Of a stretch of DNA of 64,000 nucleotides, positions 1 to 8,818 are shown in pieces. Source of the stretch: Pseudomonadota bacterium (lineage in GTDB: Bacteria > Pseudomonadota > Alphaproteobacteria > Rhizobiales > Methylopilaceae); the NCBI GenBank assembly GCA_023388965.1, contig JAEWFF010000069.1:51214-115213 (forward strand), in the 5' to 3' direction. Under the pieces are notes generated by a model, which had not been told where the DNA came from, did no database searches, and saw nothing but the letters and a program-made list of their open reading frames with translations. The position numbers were made by a program, and so were the translations under genes. Numbering within the stretch: the first letter of the stretch is position 1; every line of letters begins with the position of its first letter.

Positions 1-1276
1 AGCGCGGGCCGCCGATGACGCGGTAGTCCACGCCGAGCGTGACGAACCGGTCCTCGAATTCGCGCATCTGGAACGAGGCGCGCACGAGGATCGCAACATC
101 GTTGAGGTTCGCGCCCTTGACCTGCAGGGCCTCGATCTCGTCGCCGATCGAGCGCGCTTCCTCGCCCGAGTCCCACGAGCCGGTGACGGTGACCTTCTCG
201 CCGTCCTCGCCCTGCGGACGCAGGGTCTTGCCGAGCCGGTCCCGGTTGTGGCTGATGAGGTGCGAGGCCGCGCCGAGGATATGCGCGTCGGAGCGGTAGT
301 TACGCTCCAGCCGGATCACCTTCGCGCCCGGGAAATCCTTCTCGAAACGCAGAATGTTGTCGACCTCGGCGCCGCGCCAGCCATAGATCGACTGGTCGTC
401 GTCGCCGACGCAGCACAGATTGCGCGGCCCGCTCGCAGGCGCGAGCAGCCGCAGCCACAGATATTGCGCGACGTTGGTGTCCTGATATTCGTCGACGAGG
501 ATGAAACGGAAGCGCTGTGTGTACTGCGCCAGCACGTCCGGGTTCTCGCGGAAGATGCGGATCGGCTCGAGCAGCAGATCGCCGAAATCGGCGGCGTTCA
601 GAACCTTCAGCCGCTCCTGATAGGCCGCGTAAAGCTCGCGGCCTTTTCCGTTTGCGAACAATGCGCCGTCGCCCGCCGGCACGTCCTTCGGCGCGAGGCC
701 ACGGTTCTTCCAGCCGTCGATCGCCCAGGCGAGCTGGCGCGCCGGAAAGCGTTTCTCGTCGATGTTTTCGGCGGACAGGATCTGCTTGATGAGGCGGATC
801 TGGTCGTCGGTGTCGAGAATGGTGAAGCTCTGCTTCAGGCCCGCCAGTTCGGCGTGGCGGCGCAGCATCTTCGTACCGATGGCGTGGAAGGTGCCGAGCC
901 AGGGCATGCCTTCCGCCACATCGCCGACAAGGTTCGCAACGCGCATCTTCATCTCGCGCGCCGCCTTGTTGGTGAAGGTGACGGCAAGTATTTCGGACGG
1001 CCGCGCACGGTTGGTGGCGAGTATGTGCGCGATGCGCGTCGTCAGCACGCGCGTCTTGCCCGTTCCCGCACCGGACAGGACGAGCAGGGGGCCGTCGAGC
1101 GTTTCCACCGCCTCGCGCTGTTCGGGGTTCAGCCCTTCGAGATAATCGCCCGCCTGGATGCGGCCGCGCATGACATGGCCCATCGCGCGCGCGGCAATGC
1201 CGCCGCCGACCTCCAGTCCCCCGGACTGGTGCGGTTCGTCATCGTCGAAAAAAGGGACGGCGTTGGGATCGGCCAA
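1..1276 (-). CDS. uvrD: ATP-dependent DNA helicase UvrD/PcrA, N-terminal 425 residues (runs off left edge)
   Basis: Superfamily 1A 3'-5' helicase used in nucleotide excision repair, mismatch repair and clearing of recombination intermediates. Reading the minus strand gives the Walker A motif GAGTGKTR near residue 45, then TFTNKAA (motif Ia), VDEYQDTN (motif II) and DDDQSIYGWRGA (motif III), ending at VDYRVIGGPR at the edge. The frame is open without interruption. The frame has an upstream stop near 1322 and no ATG or GTG before the protein begins, so I chose TTG at 1276, which has GAAGGA six bases upstream. The C-terminal half lies outside the window. Family assignment is secure; UvrD versus PcrA naming is convention. 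Confidence 0.93.
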   Translation of the reverse strand, partial: MADPNAVPFFDDDEPHQSGGLEVGGGIAARAMGHVMRGRIQAGDYLEGLNPEQREAVETLDGPLLVLSGAGTGKTRVLTTRIAHILATNRARPSEILAVTFTNKAAREMKMRVANLVGDVAEGMPWLGTFHAIGTKMLRRHAELAGLKQSFTILDTDDQIRLIKQILSAENIDEKRFPARQLAWAIDGWKNRGLAPKDVPAGDGALFANGKGRELYAAYQERLKVLNAADFGDLLLEPIRIFRENPDVLAQYTQRFRFILVDEYQDTNVAQYLWLRLLAPASGPRNLCCVGDDDQSIYGWRGAEVDNILRFEKDFPGAKVIRLERNYRSDAHILGAASHLISHNRDRLGKTLRPQGEDGEKVTVTGSWDSGEEARSIGDEIEALQVKGANLNDVAILVRASFQMREFEDRFVTLGVDYRVIGGPR

Positions 1277-1494
1277 AATGCTTCCTTCGCGGTCGGGAGA
1301 ACGGCGCCCGGCCGCATCGGCTCAGGGGCGATTCGGATATGAGAACAAAATGGCATCTCGATGAGCCGATTGCGAGCCTCCCGCCTGCGATTTCAGTGCC
1401 CTGCGCCGAACGGCTGAGGCGGGGCGCGTTGCGGCGGCGCGAGGACAGGCCTATCTAGGGCCGGCTGCGCAAGCAGGCCCCGGCCCGGACTGTC

Positions 1495-3204
1495 ATGGAC
1501 CTCATAAAACGCTTCTCCGCCTATTACGTCCCTTATAAGGGATTGTTCGCGCTTGATTTTTCGTGCGCGGTCCTGTCGGGCCTGCTTGAACTCGGCTTCC
1601 CCATGGCGGTGAAGCTGTTCGTGGACGAGCTTCTGCCGCGCGCCGACTGGACCATGATCCTGCTGGCCGCGTTCGGCCTCCTGCTGATCTATCTGCTCAA
1701 CACCGGGCTCATGGTCGTCGTGACCTATTGGGGCCACATGCTCGGAATCAACATCGAGACCGAGATGCGCCGCAAGGCGTTCGACCATCTCCAGAAGCTG
1801 TCCTTCTCCTTCTTCGACAACCAGAAGACCGGCCATCTCGTCGCCCGCGTGACCAAGGATCTGGAAGAGGTGGGCGAGGTCGCGCATCACGGGCCGGAAG
1901 ACGTGTTCATCGCCGTCATGACGTTCATCGGGGCGTTCGCGCTGATGATGACGGTGAATGTCGAGCTTGCGCTCATCACCGGCGCCATCGTGCCGCTCGC
2001 CGCCTGGCTGACGAGCCGCTACGGTAGGCGCATGACGCAGAATTTCCGCGCGCTGTTTCGCAGCGTCGGCGCGTTCAACGCCCGCATCGAGGAGAATGTC
2101 GGCGGCATCCGCGTGGTGAAGGCATTCGCCAACGAGGATTACGAGCGCGAACTGTTCGCCGAGGACAATCTGCGCTACCGCGAAACCAAGCTGAACGCCT
2201 ACCGCCTGATGGCGGCCTCGACCTCGCTCTCCTATCTCGGCATGAGGCTGATCCAGGTCGTCATCATGCTGGCCGGCACATGGTTCGTCATCAAGGGCGA
2301 CCTCACCTACGGCGGTTTCGTCAGTTTCCTTCTTCTCATCACCGTGTTCTTCCGCCCGATAGAGAAGATCAATTCGGTGCTCGAAATCTATCCCAAGGGT
2401 GTCGCCGGCTTCCGCTCCTATCTCGAACTGCTGGAGACCGAGCCGGACATCGTGGACCGCCCGGACGCGCGCGCCGCCGATCATCTGAAGGGCGATATCC
2501 GCTTCGAGAATGTCTCGTTCGGCTATGACCACGGCCGCCCCGTGCTCACGAATATCGATCTTGCGATCTCGGCCGGTGAGACGGTCGCGTTTGTCGGTCC
2601 CTCGGGCGCGGGCAAGACCACGATCTGCGCACTGTTGCCACGCTTCTACGACGCCACCTCCGGCCGCATCACCGTCGACGGTACGGACATCCGCGACATC
2701 ACGCTCGCTTCGCTGCGCGGCCAGATCGGCATCGTGCAGCAGGACGTTTTCCTGTTCGCCGGCACGATGCGCCAGAACATCGCCTATGGCCGGCTCGACG
2801 CGCCCGAGGCGGACATCCTCGAAGCCGCGCGCCGCGCCCAGCTCGACGAACTCATCGCCAGCCTGCCGCTCGGCATCGACACGATCATCGGCGAGCGCGG
2901 GGTCAAGCTCTCGGGCGGGCAGAAGCAGCGCCTCGCCATCGCGCGCATGTTCCTCAAGAACCCGCCGATTCTCATTCTCGACGAGGCGACCTCCGCGCTC
3001 GACACCGAAACCGAAAAGGCCATCCAGGCCTCGCTGGAAGAACTGGCGAAGGGGCGCACCACGCTCGTCATCGCGCATCGCCTCGCGACCATCCGCAACG
3101 CCGACCGCATCATCGTGGTGACGGAGGACGGCATTGCGGAGCAGGGCGCCCATGGCGAGCTTCTGGAGAAGAACGGCATCTATTCGCGCCTGCACGGCGC
3201 CTGA
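1495..3204 (+). CDS. ABC transporter, fused permease and ATPase (MsbA/exporter type)
   Basis: Half-size ABC exporter of 569 residues that would work as a homodimer in the inner membrane. Residues 1-310 form the six-helix transmembrane domain. The C-terminal ATPase has Walker A GPSGAGKTT near 370, signature LSGGQKQR near 472, Walker B ILILDEAT near 491 and the H-loop IAHRL near 525, all intact. Substrate cannot be read from sequence; lipid, lipid A precursor or drug export are the usual roles. The LysE-type gene follows after 9 bases, so the two may be co-transcribed. Confidence 0.9.
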   Translation: MDLIKRFSAYYVPYKGLFALDFSCAVLSGLLELGFPMAVKLFVDELLPRADWTMILLAAFGLLLIYLLNTGLMVVVTYWGHMLGINIETEMRRKAFDHLQKLSFSFFDNQKTGHLVARVTKDLEEVGEVAHHGPEDVFIAVMTFIGAFALMMTVNVELALITGAIVPLAAWLTSRYGRRMTQNFRALFRSVGAFNARIEENVGGIRVVKAFANEDYERELFAEDNLRYRETKLNAYRLMAASTSLSYLGMRLIQVVIMLAGTWFVIKGDLTYGGFVSFLLLITVFFRPIEKINSVLEIYPKGVAGFRSYLELLETEPDIVDRPDARAADHLKGDIRFENVSFGYDHGRPVLTNIDLAISAGETVAFVGPSGAGKTTICALLPRFYDATSGRITVDGTDIRDITLASLRGQIGIVQQDVFLFAGTMRQNIAYGRLDAPEADILEAARRAQLDELIASLPLGIDTIIGERGVKLSGGQKQRLAIARMFLKNPPILILDEATSALDTETEKAIQASLEELAKGRTTLVIAHRLATIRNADRIIVVTEDGIAEQGAHGELLEKNGIYSRLHGA

Positions 3205-3213
3205 GGGTTCTTC

Positions 3214-3843
3214 ATGTCCATACAGGCTCTCATCGCCTTCTTTTCGGCCGGCTTCATCTACGCCGTCACGCCGGGCCCGGCGGTGCTGGCTTTGTTCACG
3301 CTGACGGCCATTTCGGGACGCCGCCACGGCGCGCGGTTCATCACCGCGCATCTTCTCGGCGATACTCTGTGGTGCGCGCTGGCCATCCTCTCGCTCGTCG
3401 GCGTCAGCCAGCTTGGCCATACATTGTTCGATGTTCTGGGCGTTCTGTGCGGCCTTTATCTGATCTGGCTCGGCTGGCAGGCGATCCGCACGCCCGGCGA
3501 CGGCACGGCCCGGCCGATCGGTTTCCTGAACCCGGCGCGCACGGGCCTCGTCTTCGGGCTGACCAATCCGAAGGCCTATCCGGTCGCGGTCGCCATGTTC
3601 ACGGCGCTGACGGCTCCGTTCGCCAAGAACCTCACCTGGGCCGATGCGCCGGTCTTCATGGGCGCGGCCATGATCGGTTTCGTGCCGGCCTATGCGCTGC
3701 TGTTGTGGATGGCGGGTTGGCCGGTCGTGCGTTCGGTCATGTCGCGCTATCACGGGCCGATCACCCGCCTGACGGGTGCGATGTTCGTGCTGTTCGGCGC
3801 GAAATCCATTTTCGATGTCGTGAATGCGGTCCGCACGCGGTGA
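3214..3843 (+). CDS. LysE/RhtB family amino acid exporter
   Basis: Inner-membrane protein of 209 residues with about six hydrophobic segments. The N-terminus contains YAVTPGPAVLAL, the conserved TPGP signature of LysE/RhtB exporters, and GLTNPKAYPVAVAMF matches the conserved NPK region. Such proteins export threonine, homoserine, lysine or related compounds; the substrate here is unknown. It follows the ABC exporter closely on the same strand. Confidence 0.88.
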   Translation: MSIQALIAFFSAGFIYAVTPGPAVLALFTLTAISGRRHGARFITAHLLGDTLWCALAILSLVGVSQLGHTLFDVLGVLCGLYLIWLGWQAIRTPGDGTARPIGFLNPARTGLVFGLTNPKAYPVAVAMFTALTAPFAKNLTWADAPVFMGAAMIGFVPAYALLLWMAGWPVVRSVMSRYHGPITRLTGAMFVLFGAKSIFDVVNAVRTR

Positions 3844-3914
3844 GACCCTCATAGTGCGGAGAGTAATGACAGTGGGGTGGCCCCCGCTGCCCGTAACGTG
3901 AACACGGTGTCCAT

Positions 3915-4110
3915 CCTCTCCCCTTGAGGGAGAGGACGACTCATGGCCAACGGCCATGAGCGAGGTGAGGGGTCTGGTCCGACAAGGAAGACCCTCATCC
4001 CGTTGTCCGCGGACGTTGCGAGTCGACTTTCTTCTGTCAGGGAGAAGAAAGAAAACCCCTCACCCGGCCGCCGCTACGCGGCGTGCCGACCTCTCCGCAA
4101 GCGGGAGAGG
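3915..4110. repeat. Palindromic intergenic repeat, family A copy 1
   Basis: The gap between the LysE and AsmA genes (3844-4208) is mostly this element. The left half has a stem of CCTCTCCC (3915-3922) with GGGAGAGG (3928-3935), then a 9-bp hairpin, CTCATGGCC (3940-3948) with GGCCATGAG (3952-3960), then GCGAGGTGAGGGG. The right half, CCCCTCACCCGGC from 4057, a 6-bp hairpin CGCCGC/GCGGCG (4069-4074, 4078-4083), then CCTCTCC...GGGAGAGG (4090-4110), is an inverted relative of the left half. A second copy is at 61100-61242. No coding potential seen. Confidence 0.85.
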
Positions 4111-4208
4111 GAATGAACTTCGTGTCACCGCCGTCGCTTTCTGACCATCTTGGTTGCATAATCTCGATGTGAACGCGGCCTGGGAGCGCCGCGTCCGGGG
4201 GCGTCAAC

Positions 4209-7200
4209 TTGAACGGCACTCTGACAGGTCTTGGCATTGCGCTCGTCGTCGCACTGGTGACGGCGCTCATCGGCCCGTTCTTCATCGACTGGAACGACCA
4301 TCGCGCGGCCTTCGAGGCGCAGGCCTCGCATCTGCTCGGCGTGCCGGTCAGGGTTCTGGGCGAGGTCGAGGCGCGCATATTGCCGTCGCCGCGCATCCGT
4401 TTCGATCAGGTCGTCGCCGGCGACGAATGGGCCGCCTCCAGACTCACCGCCGAAAGCTTCGAACTCGACATCGCGCTGATGCCCATGCTGGCGGGCGAAT
4501 TCCGCGTGACCAGCCTGCGCGTCGAGGGCGCCGATCTTCAGGTCAGCCTCGCCGCCGATGGCGAGGTCATGCTGCCGGTCGCGGCCGGCGGCATGTCGCG
4601 CGCCGATCTCGACGCCGTTGCCATCACCGATCTCGAAGTGCGCAATTCGCGCATCGCGATCGCCGATCCGGCGGCGAACCAGAAGATCGTCATCGAAAAT
4701 GTCGGCCTTAAGGGCGAAGCGTCCTCGCTCGCCGGGCCAATGAAATTCGACGCCACGGGCACGATCCATGGTCGGGACTACAGCCTGCACGCCGCGACCG
4801 GGCGGTTCGAAACTTCCGGCGCCGGGCGCGTGAAGCTCGCCATCGCAAGCCCCGATGCGCCGGATATCGCACTCGATGGCGGGCTTCTGCTGGCGAAGAA
4901 GCCGCGGTTCGAGGGCACGGGCTCGATCGTACGCACGCCGGCAGCCGAAGGCGAGCCGCCGCGCGAGCCTTGGCGCATCGCGGGCGAGGTTATCGCCGAT
5001 GTGCGCCGGCTCGATGCCGCGAAGGTGGAATTCGAATATGGCGAGGCCGGCCGCGAATTGCGGCTGGCGGGCGCGCTCGGTGTCGTGTTCGGCCCCAAAG
5101 CCTCGGCCGAGGTCACGCTTCAGGGCCGTCAGATCGATCTCGACCGCGCGCTCGGCCGCGACAAGGACGCGCCGCCGCTTCCGCCCGCTGAGGTTCTGGC
5201 CGCGTTGGCCGGGCGTTTTCCCGCCGCCGCGCGTCCGGACATTCCGCTGCGCGTTGTTGCCGATATCGGCAATGTCGGGATCGGCGGCGATTTCGTGCAG
5301 GGCTTTCAGGGCGCGATCATCTCCACGCCGGGCGGATGGACGGTCGATAATCTCGTCGCGAAACTGCCGGGCAATGCGTCGGCCAGCCTGTCGGGCGCGG
5401 TCATGGCGGGCGAAGGCGAGAGCGACGGGCTGCGCTTCAGCGGTCCGGTCAATATCGACGCGCCCAATGTTCCGGCGCTGATGCACTGGGTCGAAGGCCT
5501 CGACGGCGAGCGGCCCGCAATCGCGCTGAAAGCGCTGAAGCTCGACGCGGCGCTGACCGCGCGCGCGGGCGCCTTCGCCTTCGAGGATCTGGCCGCCAAT
5601 GTGGACGGCGCCGAGGTCAAGGGACGGCTTGCCTTCACCGATGTGCCCGATGCCCGCGACCGGATTGAGGCGCGGCTGAATGCCGACATGCTCGATCTCG
5701 ATGCGCTCGATCTGGCGCGGCTGTCGCGTCTGACCGGAATATCCAAGGGCGCGGACATCGACCTGACCCTGCGTGCCACGAAGCTGAAATATGCCGACGT
5801 CGCCTGGTCGGGCGTCGATGCCGATCTCAGCGCGACGCATAACGGCGTCGATATCCGCCGCCTCGCCATCGCCGATCTCGGTGGCGCGAAGATCGCCGCC
5901 TCCGGCCGCCTTGCCGGCGAGGGCGATCAGCCGTCCGGACGGCTCGAAGCGCGTGTTGACGCCAGAAAGCTCGGCGGTCTCGTTGCGGTTCTGCGTGCGA
6001 GCGCGCTGCCGCCTTCTCTGATCGATGTGCTCGATGAGCGTGCGGATGTCATCGCTCCGGCGGCCTTCACGGCGGTTCTCGCTTCCTCCGGCGGCACCAC
6101 GACGGGTGCGAGCGTGGATATTTCGGGCACGCTCGGCGGCACGGCCTTTGAACTGGAGGCATCCGCGCCCCGTCTTGCGCTGGCGGGGGACATGAAAGCG
6201 CGGCTGACGGCATCGTCCGACGATGCGGCGCGCCTGTTCAGCCAGCTCGGCATTCCGGCCATCTCCATCGACGCTTCGGGCAGCGCGCGGCTCGAGGCTT
6301 CGCTCGCCGGTGATCCGCAAAAGGACGCCCGGGTCGCTGTGGACATGCATGCCGGCAATGACAGCCTCGTTTTCAAGGGCAAAGCGGCGGACGGCGCCGT
6401 GAAGGGCCGTATTGACGCCGCTTTGGACGATGCCGGGCGCTATGTCGTTCTGTTCGGCCGCGCGCCGCCGGCCAGCCTGCCGCAGATTCCGTTGACGGCG
6501 GGTGGCGATCTCAGCGCGAGGGGAGCCGGATTCGAGATCGGGCGCATCGCGGCTCTGGTGCAGGGCAGGGCGGTCGAAGGCCGTCTCTCCTATGACGGCG
6601 AGGCCGGTCTCGGCGGCGAACTGAAAACATCATCGCTCGGGCTTGCGGAACTTGCCGGAATGGCGCTCGGCCCGCTCGCAATTGCCGAGGAGGACGTTTC
6701 GGGCTGGCCGCGCGGCGCGCTCCGGCCCGGAATGCTCAAAGGGCTGGAAGGGCGCATTGCCGTACGCACGGACAGGCTCGACATAACGCCCGGGCAGGCC
6801 GCTGGAAAAACATCGTTCAATCTCGTTTTCGGCCGCAACGAATTCGCCGTGCAGGACATATCGGCGGCATTTGCCGGCGGCACGACGACCGGCAGCGCCG
6901 CCATCCGCCGCGCCGGCGGCGATGTGTCGTTTGCCGTGCGCCTTGCCATGAAACAGGCCGATCTCACGGAACTTGTCTGGCAGAGTGGGGGAGGCCCGGC
7001 GGCAACCGGCCGCATCGACCTGACGGCCGATATGCTCGGCACCGGCAAGACAATTGCGGCCGTGGTCGAAAACCTGACCGGCAGCGGCAGTTTCACGATC
7101 CACGATGCGGCTCTCGGCGCGGTCGATGCCGGCGCTTTCGAACGGACCCTGATCGCGGTCGAGGCCGGCACCGAGCCGGCGGGCGCGGACGATATCGCGC

Positions 7201-7826
7201 GCCGGTTCGGCCAGGAACTGGCGATGGCCGATCTCGAGGTTTCCGAGATTTCGTCCGCCTTCACCATCGCGTCGGGCATTGTGCGCATCAGCAATGCCGC
7301 GATGTCCGCGCCGCTCGTCAATGCATCGGCTTCCGGCACGCTCAATCTGAAAACGGGCACTGTGGACGCGCAGATGACGATGCGCCCCAAAGTGCTCGCC
7401 GAACTGTCCGAGACGCAGACGCCGCAGGTCGATCTCCTGCTCAAGGGCAAATGGAGCGCGCCCGCGCGCTCGGCGGAGACGACAGCCTTTGCCAATGTGC
7501 TGGCCGTGCGCGCCGTGGAGCGCGAGATCGAGCGCGTCGAAAAGATGGAAGCCGAACGCCGTGAGCGCGAGGCGAAGGCGGCGGAAGAGGCGGCCCTGCG
7601 CAAGCTCGAAGAGGAGAAGCGCGCGGCGGAGGAGGCGGAGGCCGCCCGGCTGAAAGCCATACGCGAGGCGACCGGCGAAGTGCCGCTCGGCGCGCTGCCG
7701 CCGCCCATCGAAATCGTGCCGCCGAAAAAGCCGGCGCCGTCGGCGGGCGGCCCGTCGCGTTCGTCGGATGGCCAGTCGCCGCTCGATTTCCTGCGCCGTC
7801 AGACGGTGCCCGAAGCCTCGCGGTAA
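4209..7826 (+). CDS. AsmA family protein, 1205 residues
   Basis: Large AsmA-type protein, anchored in the inner membrane by one N-terminal helix (residues 4-22, GIALVVALVTALIG) with a long periplasmic part. The family is linked to outer-membrane biogenesis and phospholipid transport. The start is TTG at 4209, directly before NGTLTGLG; a GGGGGC run six bases upstream may serve as ribosome site. From about residue 1098 the chain becomes a charged coiled coil (EREIERVEKMEAERRE...) and ends in a proline-rich tail. Its 3' end overlaps the convergent ribbon-helix-helix gene by 28 bases. Confidence 0.85.
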   Translation: MNGTLTGLGIALVVALVTALIGPFFIDWNDHRAAFEAQASHLLGVPVRVLGEVEARILPSPRIRFDQVVAGDEWAASRLTAESFELDIALMPMLAGEFRVTSLRVEGADLQVSLAADGEVMLPVAAGGMSRADLDAVAITDLEVRNSRIAIADPAANQKIVIENVGLKGEASSLAGPMKFDATGTIHGRDYSLHAATGRFETSGAGRVKLAIASPDAPDIALDGGLLLAKKPRFEGTGSIVRTPAAEGEPPREPWRIAGEVIADVRRLDAAKVEFEYGEAGRELRLAGALGVVFGPKASAEVTLQGRQIDLDRALGRDKDAPPLPPAEVLAALAGRFPAAARPDIPLRVVADIGNVGIGGDFVQGFQGAIISTPGGWTVDNLVAKLPGNASASLSGAVMAGEGESDGLRFSGPVNIDAPNVPALMHWVEGLDGERPAIALKALKLDAALTARAGAFAFEDLAANVDGAEVKGRLAFTDVPDARDRIEARLNADMLDLDALDLARLSRLTGISKGADIDLTLRATKLKYADVAWSGVDADLSATHNGVDIRRLAIADLGGAKIAASGRLAGEGDQPSGRLEARVDARKLGGLVAVLRASALPPSLIDVLDERADVIAPAAFTAVLASSGGTTTGASVDISGTLGGTAFELEASAPRLALAGDMKARLTASSDDAARLFSQLGIPAISIDASGSARLEASLAGDPQKDARVAVDMHAGNDSLVFKGKAADGAVKGRIDAALDDAGRYVVLFGRAPPASLPQIPLTAGGDLSARGAGFEIGRIAALVQGRAVEGRLSYDGEAGLGGELKTSSLGLAELAGMALGPLAIAEEDVSGWPRGALRPGMLKGLEGRIAVRTDRLDITPGQAAGKTSFNLVFGRNEFAVQDISAAFAGGTTTGSAAIRRAGGDVSFAVRLAMKQADLTELVWQSGGGPAATGRIDLTADMLGTGKTIAAVVENLTGSGSFTIHDAALGAVDAGAFERTLIAVEAGTEPAGADDIARRFGQELAMADLEVSEISSAFTIASGIVRISNAAMSAPLVNASASGTLNLKTGTVDAQMTMRPKVLAELSETQTPQVDLLLKGKWSAPARSAETTAFANVLAVRAVEREIERVEKMEAERREREAKAAEEAALRKLEEEKRAAEEAEAARLKAIREATGEVPLGALPPPIEIVPPKKPAPSAGGPSRSSDGQSPLDFLRRQTVPEASR

Positions 7827-8023
7827 GTGCGCAGCACATACAGGCGCACCGCCGAGGAAAGATTGTTGTCGCCGCGTTTCGTGTCGATCTCGCCGATCAG
7901 GCCGCGCAGGGTCTTGCCGCGCGCATCCGCGATCTCGTGCAGCGCGCTCCAGAACTCGTCTTCAAGCGTGATGCTCGTGCGATGACCGGCGATCTCGATC
8001 GAGCGTTTGATGACGCCGCTCAT
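7799..8023 (-). CDS. Ribbon-helix-helix domain protein, 74 residues
   Basis: Small protein beginning MSGVIKRSIEIAGHRTSITLEDEFW, typical of the alphaproteobacterial ribbon-helix-helix domain family (RHH_4). A DNA-binding or anti-sigma-like role is inferred from the fold; the target is unknown. Its ATG (8021-8023) overlaps the stop of the upstream DUF4169 gene in an ATGA arrangement, so the two are probably translationally coupled. Its 3' end runs into the end of the AsmA gene. Confidence 0.8.
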   Translation of the reverse strand: MSGVIKRSIEIAGHRTSITLEDEFWSALHEIADARGKTLRGLIGEIDTKRGDNNLSSAVRLYVLRTYREASGTV

Positions 8024-8223
8024 GCGGCGCCGGGGCCGTCGTCATCGCCGTGGTCGAGCCGGTGCTGATCGAGAATCTCCTTCGCCTTGTCCTGACGCGT
8101 TTTGTCGGCGGTCTTTTCCGCCTTGGTCCGGCCGAAGGCGGCGCGGTTCTCGGCAGCTTTTGCTTCCTTCTCCGCACGTTCGCGTTCCTTGCGGAAGCGG
8201 TTGAGATCGACGATCTTGGACAT
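8020..8223 (-). CDS. DUF4169 family protein, 67 residues
   Basis: Very small, highly charged protein (MSKIVDLNRFRKERERAEKE...) with an Arg/Lys/Glu-rich helix and an acidic tail DDDGPGAA. This matches the DUF4169 family, of unknown function. It lies directly upstream of the ribbon-helix-helix gene with an ATGA overlap, and 6 bases downstream of ccdB. Function not known. Confidence 0.78.
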   Translation of the reverse strand: MSKIVDLNRFRKERERAEKEAKAAENRAAFGRTKAEKTADKTRQDKAKEILDQHRLDHGDDDGPGAA

Positions 8224-8229
8224 GCCGGC

Positions 8230-8547
8230 TCATACTCCGAGGAACATGAAGTCGAGTGCCTTCTTCAGCAGCGCCTCATGCTGTTCTATGTTCGCCATGA
8301 TCTCAAGGTTGCGGACGGGTACCGCACCAAGGAGATGTATGGCCACGATATAGGTGCTGCCCTCGAATACGATCTCTGGCGTCGCATGTCCGGCGCGCAG
8401 ACTTTCATCGGCAGGTATCAGGGGTGCGACAATGCGAGTCGCCAGCGTCGACGATATGTCGTGCTGCAGAACCACGGCGAGATCGACCGATGAGCCTGAT
8501 TGCTGGCCGGTAACGCGGCAAATATCGAACTGGCGAGGCCTTACCAT
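8230..8547 (-). CDS. ccdB: CcdB family toxin
   Basis: Toxin of a type II toxin-antitoxin pair; characterised CcdB proteins poison DNA gyrase. The 105 residues start MVRPRQFDICRV and contain VVLQHDISSTLATRIVAPL and end in KKALDFMFLGV, the layout of CcdB. The ATG at 8547 precedes the ccdA stop (8541-8543), so toxin translation depends on the antitoxin gene. An upstream in-frame ATG at 8589 lies inside ccdA and is less likely. Whether it still acts on gyrase is not visible. Confidence 0.85.
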   Translation of the reverse strand: MVRPRQFDICRVTGQQSGSSVDLAVVLQHDISSTLATRIVAPLIPADESLRAGHATPEIVFEGSTYIVAIHLLGAVPVRNLEIMANIEQHEALLKKALDFMFLGV

Positions 8548-8765
8548 GGCCGAAGGGACGAGAACGGCACGCCGTTCTCCTCGACCCATTCATTCCATGC
8601 CGTCACGGCCTTTGCGTTTTTGCTCTGCCATGCCCGAGCGCGCTCTTCCTCTAGCGCGCTGCGCAGCACCGTCTCGACGGTTTTTGACAAGTTCATCCCG
8701 TAACTCTTTGCTTCATCGAGCAAATCTGAGTCGAGGGAGAGGTTGACGGCGCGTTTCTTTCCCAT
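8541..8765 (-). CDS. ccdA: CcdA family antitoxin
   Basis: Antitoxin of 74 residues: an N-terminal ribbon-helix-helix DNA-binding part (MGKKRAVNLSLDSDLLDEAK) and a C-terminal toxin-binding region ending ENGVPFSSLRPW, as in CcdA. The chosen ATG at 8765 has GAGGA four bases upstream; an earlier in-frame ATG at 8789 lies inside the promoter palindrome and is rejected. It overlaps ccdB and would autoregulate the pair through the palindrome directly upstream. Confidence 0.87.
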   Translation of the reverse strand: MGKKRAVNLSLDSDLLDEAKSYGMNLSKTVETVLRSALEEERARAWQSKNAKAVTAWNEWVEENGVPFSSLRPW

Positions 8766-8783
8766 GTGGTCCTCATAGATCAG

Positions 8784-8818
8784 GCGCATAATATATGCGC
8801 ATGATCCATGCGGGACAA
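8784..8818 (-). promoter_or_regulatory. ccdAB promoter with overlapping operator palindrome
   Basis: On the minus strand there is TTGTCC (8813-8818), a 17-base spacer and TATATT (8790-8795), close to a sigma-70-type promoter. The -10 box sits inside the perfect palindrome GCGCATA-ATA-TATGCGC (8784-8800), 18 bases before the ccdA ATG. A CcdA or CcdAB complex bound here would block transcription. The promoter directly abuts the fumC stop codon at 8819. Confidence 0.65.

Noticed and set aside
1393..3957. 854-residue open frame antisense to the ABC and LysE exporter genes
   Set aside because: It has no recognisable domain, is rich in Arg/Asp/Gly as expected from antisense of high-GC codons, and the plus-strand genes have clear motifs.
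3844..4208. Small gene MSEVRGLV... in the repeat region
   Set aside because: Its sequence lies wholly inside the palindromic repeat and reading changes with the hairpin variants; not coding.
4125..6350. 741-residue open frame antisense to the AsmA gene
   Set aside because: Shadow of the AsmA gene; no domain, no ribosome site.
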